The position numbers and the translations under genes were made by a program. DNA of 64,000 nt from Competibacter_A sp037045685. Its GTDB lineage: Bacteria; Pseudomonadota; Gammaproteobacteria; Competibacterales; Competibacteraceae. Below are positions 54,720-62,834 of this stretch, piece after piece. Each line of letters starts with the position of its first letter. Within the stretch, counting starts at the first letter, position 1. The notes under the pieces are model-generated. The model made no database searches and was not told the DNA's origin. It worked only from the letters and a program-made list of their open reading frames with translations. The stretch is from contig JBAOII010000014.1 in assembly GCA_037045685.1 (NCBI GenBank), positions 150,650 through 214,649 on the forward strand, in the 5' to 3' direction.

Positions 54720-55717
54720 AGAGACCGACGGGGGCGGGTATCGGAAGGGCGCGCATAGGGCGCTGATCGGGCGGAGGCACGGCTGGCGATACCGGACAGG
54801 TCCGCGCCCGCCGGGGCCAGTGCGCGATTGCCTCGCGAGTGGCGCGACGAGCCCTCGCTCTCAATGCAGCGTCTCACCGGCGCCAACACGGAGTGGGATC
54901 TGGGCACTGTCCTGCCGATAGCGACAGATCGGCCGGAACATGTCGGGCTGCCTTCACCTCTTTTACGTAAAACGTAACACGTAAATTATCGCGAAAGCCG
55001 GCCCCCGAGCGGGTTCCGCTAACCCGCTTTATCGGAAGCGTCCGGGGCGCGCTCCCCGCCGCCCCTCGCCCGCCATCGCCACTGCGAAAATGCGTGTCAG
55101 CTCCTGTCAGCTCCGGCTTAACCCCTTCCCTGGGGAAGAAATACGGTTTAACCCCTTCCGATTCCGGTTTAACCCCTTCCTCGGCGAAAAAATTCCGGTT
55201 CGACCCCCGCCTTCAAAGCGCCCCTGTGGAGGGGACAGCGCGTTGCCGTGCAAACCTGATCCGACACCTGTTGCCACAAGGGCTATGCGATGGTCCGCGC
55301 GCATTCCCGCAGCGCGACGAAATTCAGATCGCCCCAGGCCGGGTACGACGGCCAAGGGGTGACGGGCGGCGAGAGAAGCTCCGGATGAAAGAGCAATTGC
55401 CAGAGGTGATCGGGCCAGGCCGACAACAACCAGCCGAGGCCAGCCATCAAGCCGTGATGCTGGCCGGCCGTCTGTCCCTCGCGGCGGCGCCAAGAACGCG
55501 ATCCGCGCGCCGTCTGTCCCGCATACGGTTGGTCAAGTTCGCCAGACGACCGGATGCGGTCGGTATAGTCGCCCGTCAACCGTAAATCCGACAGTAAATT
55601 ATTCTTGAATGGTCGGCCACATCTTTGTTACAGTCCAGCTCAATTCACCGCTGTCAGTAAGAGCAGTCAGTGAACATTGACCCGCGATAGACCGGGATTC
55701 CACGAGGAAATCGTGAC
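54720..55717. other. Gene-poor kilobase with repeats
   Basis: No frame here has both a ribosome site and family resemblance. A minus-strand frame at 55283-55579 (98 codons, LMAGLGWLLSAWPDHLWQLL) is the only one with some protein-like character and could be a remnant. The region contains TACGTAAAACGTAACACGTA at 54964-54983 and the phased repeat array described next, and should hold the promoter of the kinase at 55718. Confidence 0.5.
55113..55208. repeat. Array of phased CGGTTTAACCCCTTCC repeats
   Basis: Copies start (at CGG) at 55114 (CGGCTTAACCCCTTCC), 55144 and 55165 (both CGGTTTAACCCCTTCC), with a degenerate fourth (CGGTTCGACCCC) at 55196. Spacings of 30, 21 and 31 bp are close to whole helical turns, so one face of the DNA would carry all copies. 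This is typical of a protein-binding array. It lies about 510 bp upstream of the histidine kinase gene. Confidence 0.6.
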
Positions 55718-57541
55718 ATGAGTTGGGTCACCTTCATCTGGTCGATGACCGCCGGCCTCTGCCTGACCCTCGGGGCAGTGCATTTTCTCGTCTGGACCCG
55801 CCAGCGCGACCAGTGGGCGAATCTGGTGTTCTCATTTACCGCGGCCGCCGCCGCAGGCTATGCCGTCCTCGACATGGTTGCGTTGCATGCTCGGACGCCG
55901 GCGGAGTACGGGGAGTTGTGGCGATGGGCGCTCTCGCTGGGGATGCTGGAGGGTGTTTCGATTGCCTGGTTCATCCACCTGTATTTGCGGGCGGGACGCC
56001 TGTGGCTGCTGTGGCTGATCTGCGGTTTGCGAGCGCTGATGCTGGTTCTCAACTTCGTGCACGGGCCCAATTTCTATTTTCGCGAGATCACCAGCTTGCA
56101 ACCGATGCCGCTGCTGGGCGAGCTGATCTCGCGCCCGCATGGCGTGTTGCATCCCTGGGTGATTCTCATGCCACTGAGCTTTCTATTGATCATCCTCTTC
56201 GCAATCGATGTCGCCCACACCGCTTCCAAGCGGAGCGGACGACGTCGTGCCTGGGTGATGGGCGGCTTGCTGGCGGTGGGATTTTCGCTGGGGCTCGTGT
56301 CTTACACATTGTATGCACGGGAAATTTTGCCAAGCACTTTTTCCAGCCAGCTTTTCCTGTCGCTCATTCTTCTGATGGGCTATGAACTGAGTCTGGATGT
56401 GCTGCGAGCAGGCCAACTGTCACGTGATCTGCTCGAAAGTCAGCAACGCATGCGGCTGGCCGCAAGCGCCGCCGACCTTAGCCTTTGGGAGTGGGGCATC
56501 ATTCGGGACGAGATCTGGACGACCGAGAAAGGCCGCGAGCGCGCTGGGATCGGCGCATCCGAGCGGATCGATTTCGCCCGCTATCTCCAATCAATTCATC
56601 CCGACGACCGTGAACCGACTCAGCGAGCCGTGCGCCATGCGCTCGAAGTCAGTGGCGAATTCGAGGCCGAATATCGCGTGATTTCCCGCGACGGCGCGAC
56701 ATGCTGGGTGGTGGCGCGTGGACAAGTGGAACGAGACGCCCATGGCAAGCCGCTCCGGTTGCGCGGCGTTTCGGTTGACGTCACGGAACGCAAGAAGGCA
56801 GAAGTGGAACTCACCCAACAGCGCAACGAATTCGCCCATCTTGCGCGGGTCATGACCCTGAGCGAGTTGTCCGGCTCGCTCGCGCACGAGTTGAACCAGC
56901 CGCTGGCCATCATTCTCACCAACGCCCAGGCGGCGCAGCGCCTGCTCGCGCAACAGCCGCCCGATCTCGCCGAGGTGCGCGACATTCTGGCGGACATCGT
57001 GAGCGAAGACGAGCGGGCGGGCGAGGTCATCAAACGATTGCGCATGCTCCTCAAGCCAGGTCAAACGCACCTGCAGCCGCTCAACGCGAATGCAATCGCC
57101 GAGGACGTACTCCGGATCGTGCGCAGTGATTTCATCGAGCGCGGCATCAAGGTCCACGCTAAGCTGGATGAGAGCGTGCCGCCGGTCGTGGGCGACCGCG
57201 TCCAACTCCAGCAGGTGCTCCTCAATCTGATTCTCAATGCCGGAGATGCGATGGCGGCCAATTCGCCCCCGGGCCGGCGCCTCACCCTTGGGACGGCGCA
57301 CGGCGATGGCACGGTGCGGGTTTCAGTTTCCGACACCGGCTGCGGCTTGCCGCCGGACGCGGAACGCATTTTCGAGCCTTTCTACACCACCAAGAAAGAA
57401 GGTTTGGGTCTTGGACTGCCGATCTGCCGCTCCATCATCAGTGCCCACCACGGCCGGCTATGGGCGGAACCGAATGTGGCCACCCGTCGCGGCACCACCT
57501 TTCACGTCGAACTGCCGGCCCCGGCGGAGAGAAAACCGTGA
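55718..57541 (+). CDS. Hybrid-free PAS sensor histidine kinase with seven-TM sensor
   Basis: This is a 607-residue inner-membrane kinase. About seven helices occupy residues 1-220 (first MSWVTFIWSMTAGLCLTLGA). A PAS domain spans about residues 240-365 (RLAASAADLSLWEWGIIRD, then RGVSVDVTERKKAEVEL). The kinase core has H-box LSGSLAHELNQPLAIILTN, N-box LNLILNAGDAM, G1 VSDTGCGLPPDAE and a short G2, KEGLGLGLPICRS. FixL- and DctB-like kinases share this layout. The stop overlaps the GTG of the response regulator (GTGA), so they form one signalling pair. Confidence 0.9.
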   Translation: MSWVTFIWSMTAGLCLTLGAVHFLVWTRQRDQWANLVFSFTAAAAAGYAVLDMVALHARTPAEYGELWRWALSLGMLEGVSIAWFIHLYLRAGRLWLLWLICGLRALMLVLNFVHGPNFYFREITSLQPMPLLGELISRPHGVLHPWVILMPLSFLLIILFAIDVAHTASKRSGRRRAWVMGGLLAVGFSLGLVSYTLYAREILPSTFSSQLFLSLILLMGYELSLDVLRAGQLSRDLLESQQRMRLAASAADLSLWEWGIIRDEIWTTEKGRERAGIGASERIDFARYLQSIHPDDREPTQRAVRHALEVSGEFEAEYRVISRDGATCWVVARGQVERDAHGKPLRLRGVSVDVTERKKAEVELTQQRNEFAHLARVMTLSELSGSLAHELNQPLAIILTNAQAAQRLLAQQPPDLAEVRDILADIVSEDERAGEVIKRLRMLLKPGQTHLQPLNANAIAEDVLRIVRSDFIERGIKVHAKLDESVPPVVGDRVQLQQVLLNLILNAGDAMAANSPPGRRLTLGTAHGDGTVRVSVSDTGCGLPPDAERIFEPFYTTKKEGLGLGLPICRSIISAHHGRLWAEPNVATRRGTTFHVELPAPAERKP

Positions 57542-58158
57542 GCGCAACCGGCGGCACTGTTTTCCTGGTGGATGACGAACCCGGGATGCTGAAGGCGCTC
57601 GCGCGACTGCTGGAGGCCGAGGGCTTCGCGGTGCGCGCCTTCACCTCGGCAAAAACGTTCCTCGCGTCTTATCAGGCGGATGCGCTCGGTTGCGTGGTGC
57701 TCGATGTCGCGATGCCGGAACTCGACGGCCTGGAACTGCAGCAGCGCCTCACGCAGAGCGGTGTCCTGCTGCCGATTGTGTTTCTCACCGGGCACGGCGA
57801 TATCCCCATGAGCGTGCGGGCGATCAAGGCCGGCGCCCTGGATTTTCTCACCAAACCCGTCAAGGACGTCGATCTCCTCCGGGCCGTGCGGGTCGCGCTG
57901 CAACGCGCCGTCGAACAGCGCGAACTCATCAGGGAAACGGCTTTGCTCCGCCAGCGTTATTCCGGCCTCACCCCACGCGAACGCGAGGTGATGGCGCATG
58001 TCGTCGCCGGCGAGTTGAACAAGCAGGTTGCCGACGCCCTGGGCATCGGCGAGCACACGGTCAAAGTGCATCGTTCCCATATCATGGAGAAGATGGGCGT
58101 CCCATCGCTCGCCGATCTCGTGCGGGCCGCAGAACGGCTGGGTCTGGGGAAAAAGTAA
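57538..58158 (+). CDS. FixJ/NarL-type response regulator
   Basis: GTG 57538 overlaps the kinase stop; 206 residues. The receiver has VFLVDDEPGMLKALARLLEA and phospho-acceptor Asp in CVVLDVAMPELDGLE, with Lys in FLTKPVKDVDLL. The C-terminal LuxR-type HTH reads LTPREREVMAHVVAGELNKQ, HTVKVHRSHIMEKM. It is the DNA-binding partner of the upstream kinase. Likely targets are the two 67-bp repeats just downstream. Confidence 0.92.
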   Translation: MSATGGTVFLVDDEPGMLKALARLLEAEGFAVRAFTSAKTFLASYQADALGCVVLDVAMPELDGLELQQRLTQSGVLLPIVFLTGHGDIPMSVRAIKAGALDFLTKPVKDVDLLRAVRVALQRAVEQRELIRETALLRQRYSGLTPREREVMAHVVAGELNKQVADALGIGEHTVKVHRSHIMEKMGVPSLADLVRAAERLGLGKK

Positions 58159-58185
58159 TCGTCGCCGGGCGACCCCAGCCGCTCT

Positions 58186-58252
58186 CGCTCGCTCCCGCGC
58201 GGGCATGTCACCAAAGTCTAATACCGCGCGCAGCGCTGTTCTGTCACGCTCG
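58186..58252 (+). promoter_or_regulatory. 67-bp repeat, copy 1 (upstream of the stand-alone receiver)
   Basis: It matches copy 2 (58690-58756) at 63 of 67 positions by my alignment. The core CACCAAAGTCTAATACCGCG is identical in both. It ends 5 nt before the receiver ATG at 58258. Two gene starts with the same preceding sequence mean a shared promoter/operator; TAATAC could be the -10. Binding by the FixJ-type regulator is inferred. Confidence 0.6.
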
Positions 58253-58257
58253 CTCTC

Positions 58258-58650
58258 ATGAATGAAACCGGGCCACTGATCGCCGTGGTGGACGACGAGC
58301 CGAAATTTTGCAGCGCGCTGGCCCGCCTCCTCAAGACCCACGGCTTCGACGTCGTGACGTTTACGCGCGGCGACGATTTTCTCGCGGCCTGCGCGTCGCG
58401 GTCGCCCGACTGCCTGCTGCTGGACCTGCACATGCCCGATTCCAACGGTTTCGAGATCCTCGAACTTGTCGCCGCGCGACGCCTGCCGGTGCTCGTCATC
58501 ACCGGCCACGACCAGCCGGGTAACGCGGAGCGCGTGCGGGCCTTGGGCGGTCTGGGATATTTGCTCAAGCCGGTGAAGGAAACCCCGTTGCTGGATGCCA
58601 TCCGGGCGGTGATCGAACACCCACCCGCCATCAGCGCGCCCGCTGGATAA
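58258..58650 (+). CDS. Stand-alone receiver (CheY-like) protein
   Basis: This 130-residue single REC domain has IAVVDDEPKFCSALARLLKT, acceptor Asp in CLLLDLHMPDSNGFE, Thr/Ser in VLVITGHD and Lys in GYLLKPVKETP. No output domain is present. It resembles the receiver of the FixJ-type regulator next door, so it may compete for phosphate from the same kinase (FixT- or sink-like role, inferred). Confidence 0.88.
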   Translation: MNETGPLIAVVDDEPKFCSALARLLKTHGFDVVTFTRGDDFLAACASRSPDCLLLDLHMPDSNGFEILELVAARRLPVLVITGHDQPGNAERVRALGGLGYLLKPVKETPLLDAIRAVIEHPPAISAPAG

Positions 58651-58689
58651 GTTCTGAGCACGGCGCCGAAATACACCGGAAAAGCTCGC

Positions 58690-58756
58690 CGCTCGCTCCC
58701 GTGCGGGCATGTCACCAAAGTCTAATACCGCGCGCACCGCTCTTATGTCACGCTCG
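58690..58756 (+). promoter_or_regulatory. 67-bp repeat, copy 2 (upstream of the sulfatase maturase)
   Basis: Second copy of the repeat at 58186-58252, sharing the core CACCAAAGTCTAATACCGCG. It lies 31 nt before an ATG at 58788 with GGAG upstream, the likely start region of the maturase, and so should drive the maturase-sulfatase genes. Confidence 0.6.
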
Positions 58757-58899
58757 TCCCCAATTCCGCTGCGTAGATGGAGACCACATGCCGCCTGACT
58801 CGATCAATGTGATAAGGCATCCCGCAACCCTCAGGCGAACGGAGCCCGTGGTCGCGTTGCAGCCTTTGCCCCCAGGGGCTGAAGCACCGCTTCCATGCG

Positions 58900-60084
58900 A
58901 TGGTCAAACCGGTCGGCTCGCTGTGCAACCTCGACTGCACGTACTGCTATTACCTGCACAAGCAGGATCTGCTGGGGCAGCCTCGCCAGCCTCGAATGGC
59001 GGAGGGCATGCTGGAGCGCCACATCCGGCAGTACATCGAAGCGCAGACGGGCGACGAGGTAGTGTTCAGTTGGCAAGGCGGTGAGCCGACGATCCTGGGG
59101 CTGGAATTCTTCCGGAAGGTGGTGAGCCTGCAGGCGCGCTACCGGAAGCCTGGGCAGCGCATCGAGAACGACTTGCAGACCAACGGCACCCTGCTCGATG
59201 AAGAGTGGGCGTCATTCCTCAAGCAGAACGACTTTCTCGTCGGCCTGAGCTGCGACGGTCCCAAGGAGCTGCACGACCGTTACCGATATACGAAAGGCGG
59301 CGCGGACACGCACGCCAAGGTCGTGGCGGCGGCGCGCCTGCTCCAGAAGCACGACGTTCCGTTCGCCGCCCTTTGCGTGGTGAATCGCGAGAACGCCAAG
59401 CATCCCCTCGAGGTTTACCGGTTCCTGACCCGTGAGCTGGGCGCGTGGCGGGTGCAACTGATCTCATGCGTGGAACCCAATGTATTCCGCGATGTGGCCC
59501 CGCAGCACTGGGATCCGGCGCTGCTGCCGATCGTCGGCACACCGCGGGCGAAACCGGGAGCGCCTGACGCGGTGGTGACCGATTGGTCGGTGGACCCGGA
59601 CGACTGGGGCGCGTTCCTCTGCGCGGTCTGGGACGACTGGTACGCGCACGATTACGGAAGGGTGCACGTCGATCTATTCGAGACGGCGGTCGCCCAATCC
59701 CTGGGCTTGCCATCGCAGCGCTGCATTACCGCCGAATTCTGCGGCAAGGGCCTGGCGGTCGAGCACGACGGCGACGTGTTCTCGTGCGATCACTACGTGT
59801 ACCCGGAATACCGGCTCGGCAATATCGCCGACGTGCATCTCGGCACGATGGCCTACTCCGAGCCGCAGAAGAAGTTCGGGTTCGCCAAGCGCGACGCTCT
59901 GCCGCAGTACTGCAAGGCATGCCCACACCTGAAGCTCTGCTGGGGCGAGTGCCCCAAGAACCGCCTGGTGCGCACACCGTCGGGCGAGGCCGGGCTCAAT
60001 TATCTGTGTCCCGGCCTCAAGCGCTTCTACGCGCACATCCAGCGGGACATGCCGCAGATCCTGCGCCGCGTCGCAACGCCATGA
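58900..60084 (+). CDS. Radical-SAM sulfatase-maturating enzyme (anSME/AtsB)
   Basis: This enzyme oxidises the active-site Cys (or Ser) of a sulfatase to formylglycine before export. The radical-SAM cluster Cys are C9, C13 and C16 in GSLCNLDCTYCYYLHK. The C-terminal SPASM region carries many Cys, for example FCGKGLAVEHDGDVFSCDHY and CKACPHLKLCWGECPKNR. ATG 58900 gives 394 residues but has no ribosome site; ATG 58788 has GGAG at good spacing and reads MPPDSINVIRHPATLRRTEP before a likely frame change near 58885. Homologues have a short leader of this type. The substrate, an exported Cys-type sulfatase, is the next gene. Confidence 0.9.
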   Translation: MVKPVGSLCNLDCTYCYYLHKQDLLGQPRQPRMAEGMLERHIRQYIEAQTGDEVVFSWQGGEPTILGLEFFRKVVSLQARYRKPGQRIENDLQTNGTLLDEEWASFLKQNDFLVGLSCDGPKELHDRYRYTKGGADTHAKVVAAARLLQKHDVPFAALCVVNRENAKHPLEVYRFLTRELGAWRVQLISCVEPNVFRDVAPQHWDPALLPIVGTPRAKPGAPDAVVTDWSVDPDDWGAFLCAVWDDWYAHDYGRVHVDLFETAVAQSLGLPSQRCITAEFCGKGLAVEHDGDVFSCDHYVYPEYRLGNIADVHLGTMAYSEPQKKFGFAKRDALPQYCKACPHLKLCWGECPKNRLVRTPSGEAGLNYLCPGLKRFYAHIQRDMPQILRRVATP

Positions 60085-60159
60085 AATCGAGCAGTTCGAA
60101 CCCGTCGAGCCCCGAGTCTCGCGTGCCGTAAGCCAACCTCTAGACCAAGGAGTCCAAAG

Positions 60160-61698
60160 ATGAACATGAAGAAGATCACGCCCATCGCACTGGCGGTGGG
60201 ACTCGCGTGCGGTTCGATTGCCGAAGCCAGCGCGGCGAACAAGAAACCCAACATCCTCATCATCTGGGGAGACGACATCGGCCAGTTCAATACCAGCGCC
60301 TACAACATGGGCATGATGGGCTACCGGACGCCGAACATCGACAGCCTCGCCAAGGAAGGCGCGCTGTTCACCGACTGGTATGGCCAGCAGAGTTGCACGG
60401 CGGGCCGCGCGGCGTTTATCACCGGCCAGTCGCCCATCCGCACCGGCCTCACCAAGGTCGGCCTGCCCGGCGCGAAGGAAGGCATCACTAAGCTCGACCC
60501 GACCATCGCGGAGTTGCTCAAGCCGCTCGGCTACATGACCGGCCAGTTCGGCAAGAACCACCTCGGCGACTTGGATGAGATGCTGCCGACCAACCACGGG
60601 TTCGACGAGTTTTTCGGCAATCTCTACCACCTGAATGCGGAGGAGGAGCCGGAGAATCCCGACTATCCGAAGGACGCGGAGTTCAAGAAGAAGTTTGGTC
60701 CGCGCGGCGTCATCCACAGCTTTGCCGATGGCCGCATCCAGGACACCGGCCCACTGACCAAGAAGCGGATGGAAACGGTGGATGAGGAAGTCAACGCCAA
60801 GGCGCTGGATTTCATGGAACGCGCCAAGAAAGCCGACAAGCCGTTCTTCCTGTGGTGGAACTCCACCCGCATGCACGTGAATACGCACCTGAAGCAGGAG
60901 AGCGAAGGCAAGACCGGTCTCGGTGTCTATGCCGACGGCATGGTCGAGCACGACGGCCACGTCGGCCAGGTGCTCGCCAAGCTCAAGGAACTGGGTCTGG
61001 AAGAGAACACCATCGTCATGTATTCCACCGACAATGGCGCGGAGTCTTTCTCCTGGCCTGACGGTGGAACCACGATGTTCCGGGGCGAGAAAGCCACCCA
61101 ATGGGAAGGGGGCTTCCGTGTGCCAACCCTGATCCGCTGGCCGGGCGTCATCAAGCCCGGCACAGTCATCAATGGCCTCGGCGCCCACGAGGACATGCTG
61201 CCCACATTGCTCGCGGCAGCGGGTGATACCACGGTCAAGGAAGACTTGCTGAACGGTAAGAAAGTCGGCGACACCACCTACAAGGTCCACCTCGACGGCT
61301 ACAACCTGATGCCGTTCCTGAAGGGCGAAGTCCCCGAATCGCCGCGCAAAGAGTTCATGTATTGGACCGACGACGGTCAACCGGCCGCGCTCCGTTACAA
61401 CAATTGGAAGATCACCTTCCTGAAGCAGAACGCCGTCGGCATCGACGTTTGGAGGCAGGCCTACGAAGAACTGCGCGCACCGATGATCACCAACCTGCGC
61501 ATGGATCCGTTCGAGCGAGCGGAATTCACCATCGGCTACAACCATTGGTGGGTCGATCATATGTTCATGTTCGGGCCGGGTGCCGCTTATGTCGGGCAGT
61601 GGCTCCATAGCTTCAAAGAATTCCCGCCGCGCATGAAGCCCGGCAGCTTCAGCCTCGGCAAAGTGATGGACAAACTCACCAGCCCACAGGGCAACTAG
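60160..61698 (+). CDS. Exported arylsulfatase (Cys-type, formylglycine)
   Basis: The 512-residue product has a signal peptide to about residue 26 (ACGSIAEASA). The sulfatase signature is C79-T-A-G-R83, in QQSCTAGRAAFITGQSP; metal-binding Asp are in IIWGDDIGQ and later STDNGAESFSW. Cys at the active position needs formylglycine formation, which the neighbouring maturase supplies in the cytoplasm before Sec export. GAMVEHDGHVGQVL and the HED region (LGAHEDMLPTLLA) are family features. It hydrolyses sulfate esters in the periplasm; the natural substrate is unknown. The gene is complete and follows the maturase by 75 nt. Confidence 0.93.
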   Translation: MNMKKITPIALAVGLACGSIAEASAANKKPNILIIWGDDIGQFNTSAYNMGMMGYRTPNIDSLAKEGALFTDWYGQQSCTAGRAAFITGQSPIRTGLTKVGLPGAKEGITKLDPTIAELLKPLGYMTGQFGKNHLGDLDEMLPTNHGFDEFFGNLYHLNAEEEPENPDYPKDAEFKKKFGPRGVIHSFADGRIQDTGPLTKKRMETVDEEVNAKALDFMERAKKADKPFFLWWNSTRMHVNTHLKQESEGKTGLGVYADGMVEHDGHVGQVLAKLKELGLEENTIVMYSTDNGAESFSWPDGGTTMFRGEKATQWEGGFRVPTLIRWPGVIKPGTVINGLGAHEDMLPTLLAAAGDTTVKEDLLNGKKVGDTTYKVHLDGYNLMPFLKGEVPESPRKEFMYWTDDGQPAALRYNNWKITFLKQNAVGIDVWRQAYEELRAPMITNLRMDPFERAEFTIGYNHWWVDHMFMFGPGAAYVGQWLHSFKEFPPRMKPGSFSLGKVMDKLTSPQGN

Positions 61699-61735
61699 TA
61701 AAGCTGCGCGGCATGCACCGCTAAGTGACATCTCC

Positions 61736-61766
61736 GGGCCGCACCTGTTCCAAGCGGGTGCGGCCC
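61736..61766 (+). terminator. Hairpin after the sulfatase gene
   Basis: The 10-bp arms GGGCCGCACC and GGTGCGGCCC are separated by 11 nt, 38 nt after the sulfatase stop. No T-tract follows. It probably stabilises the 3' end or gives partial termination. Confidence 0.5.
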
Positions 61767-61786
61767 ACAACCAGGATAAAGATCCT

Positions 61787-61852
61787 GATTGAACCGGAGC
61801 AAACGGAGGCAACCGGCAACCCTTCGTTGCCTCCGTTTGCTCCGGTTCAATC
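61787..61852. promoter_or_regulatory. 27-bp perfect inverted repeat
   Basis: Arms at 61787-61813 and 61826-61852 are perfectly complementary over 27 bp, with a 12-nt loop at 61814-61825. The left arm begins GATTGAACCGGAGC and includes AAACGGAGGC. It stands between the sulfatase and moxR, and ends 17 nt before the moxR ATG. A T-tract is missing, so it is not a normal terminator; an attenuator, processing site or small mobile repeat are all possible. Confidence 0.6.
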
Positions 61853-61854
61853 CC

Positions 61855-61866
61855 GGTAAATTTACC
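61855..61866. promoter_or_regulatory. Short perfect palindrome before moxR
   Basis: GGTAAATTTACC is a perfect 12-bp palindrome ending 3 nt before the moxR ATG at 61870, in the place of the ribosome site. It may be an operator or mask initiation. Confidence 0.4.
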
Positions 61867-61869
61867 AAT

Positions 61870-62829
61870 ATGAACACCCACGAAGCCTTCAAACAAATCT
61901 CCACCGCGATGAATGCGGCGATCATCGGCCAGGAAACCGTGGTCGAACGCCTGCTGATCGCGTTCCTCGCCGATGGCCACGTCCTCATGGAAGGATTGCC
62001 CGGCGTGGCCAAGACGCGCTCGATCAAAACGCTCAGCAAGCTCGTTGAAAGCGAATTTCGCCGCGTCCAGTTCACGCCGGACCTGCTGCCCTCGGACGTG
62101 ACCGGCTCGGAGATCTACCGCGAGCAGACCGGCACCTTCGATTTCCAGCCCGGCCCCATTTTCGGCAACCTCGTGCTCGCCGACGAAATCAACCGTGCGC
62201 CTGCGAAAGTGCAGGCCGCCCTGTTGGAAGCGATGGAGGAACGGCAGGTCACGGTCGCCGGCACGACCCACAAGCTGCCCCCACTATTCCTCGTCCTCGC
62301 CACCCAGAACCCGATCGAGCAGGAAGGCACCTATCCGCTGCCCGAGGCGCAGATGGACCGCTTTCTCCTCTATGTGCACGTGCCGTATCCGCCCGCGGAG
62401 AACGAGGCCGCGATCCTGCGGCTCGTGCGCGGTGAAAAATCCGGCAACAGCGCCGAAGCCCCGCCGAAGATCACCCAGGAATTGATCTTTGCCGCCCGCA
62501 AGGAAGTGAACGCCATCCACGTCGCCGAAGCGGCGGAGAAATACATCGTGGACCTCGTCATCGGCACGCGCGAACCGAAATGTTACGGCGGCGATCTCGC
62601 CAAATGGATCAACCTCGGGGCGAGTCCGCGCGGCACGCTCGCGCTCGATGCTGCGGCCCGTGCTCATGCCTGGTTGCAGGGACAGGACTTCGTTTCGCCG
62701 GACAACATCCGCGCCGTCGCCCCGGCCTGCCTCGCGCATCGCATCCATCTTTCCTACGAAGCGGAAGCCGCCGGCAAAACCCGCAACGACGTGATCGAAG
62801 CCCTGCTGAAAGCGGTCGTGTCGGTCTGA
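61870..62829 (+). CDS. moxR: MoxR-family AAA+ ATPase
   Basis: ATG 61870 gives 319 residues; an in-frame ATG at 61789 lies in the hairpin and is unlikely. The Walker A motif is MEGLPGVAKTRSIKTL, Walker B is NLVLADEINRAPAKVQ, and sensor 1 is LVLATQNPIEQEGTYPLPE. MoxR proteins act as chaperones that insert cofactors or mature partner complexes, together with VWA proteins. The next two genes (DUF58, DUF4381) are the standard partners of the Bat/MoxR operon. No purine-rich ribosome site is visible; the palindrome sits there instead. Confidence 0.92.
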   Translation: MNTHEAFKQISTAMNAAIIGQETVVERLLIAFLADGHVLMEGLPGVAKTRSIKTLSKLVESEFRRVQFTPDLLPSDVTGSEIYREQTGTFDFQPGPIFGNLVLADEINRAPAKVQAALLEAMEERQVTVAGTTHKLPPLFLVLATQNPIEQEGTYPLPEAQMDRFLLYVHVPYPPAENEAAILRLVRGEKSGNSAEAPPKITQELIFAARKEVNAIHVAEAAEKYIVDLVIGTREPKCYGGDLAKWINLGASPRGTLALDAAARAHAWLQGQDFVSPDNIRAVAPACLAHRIHLSYEAEAAGKTRNDVIEALLKAVVSV

Positions 62830-62834
62830 ACTCC

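Noticed and set aside
55113..55208. A CRISPR array
   Set aside because: The repeats are 16 nt with uneven 5-15-nt gaps and only three good copies, and no cas genes are near.
58186..58756. The 67-bp direct repeats as target-site duplications of a mobile element
   Set aside because: They are too long for a target duplication and enclose only a normal receiver gene with no transposase; promoter duplication fits better.
59674..62271. An 865-codon minus-strand frame
   Set aside because: It lies antisense to the maturase, sulfatase and moxR genes, all with clear catalytic motifs; its own translation shows no family.
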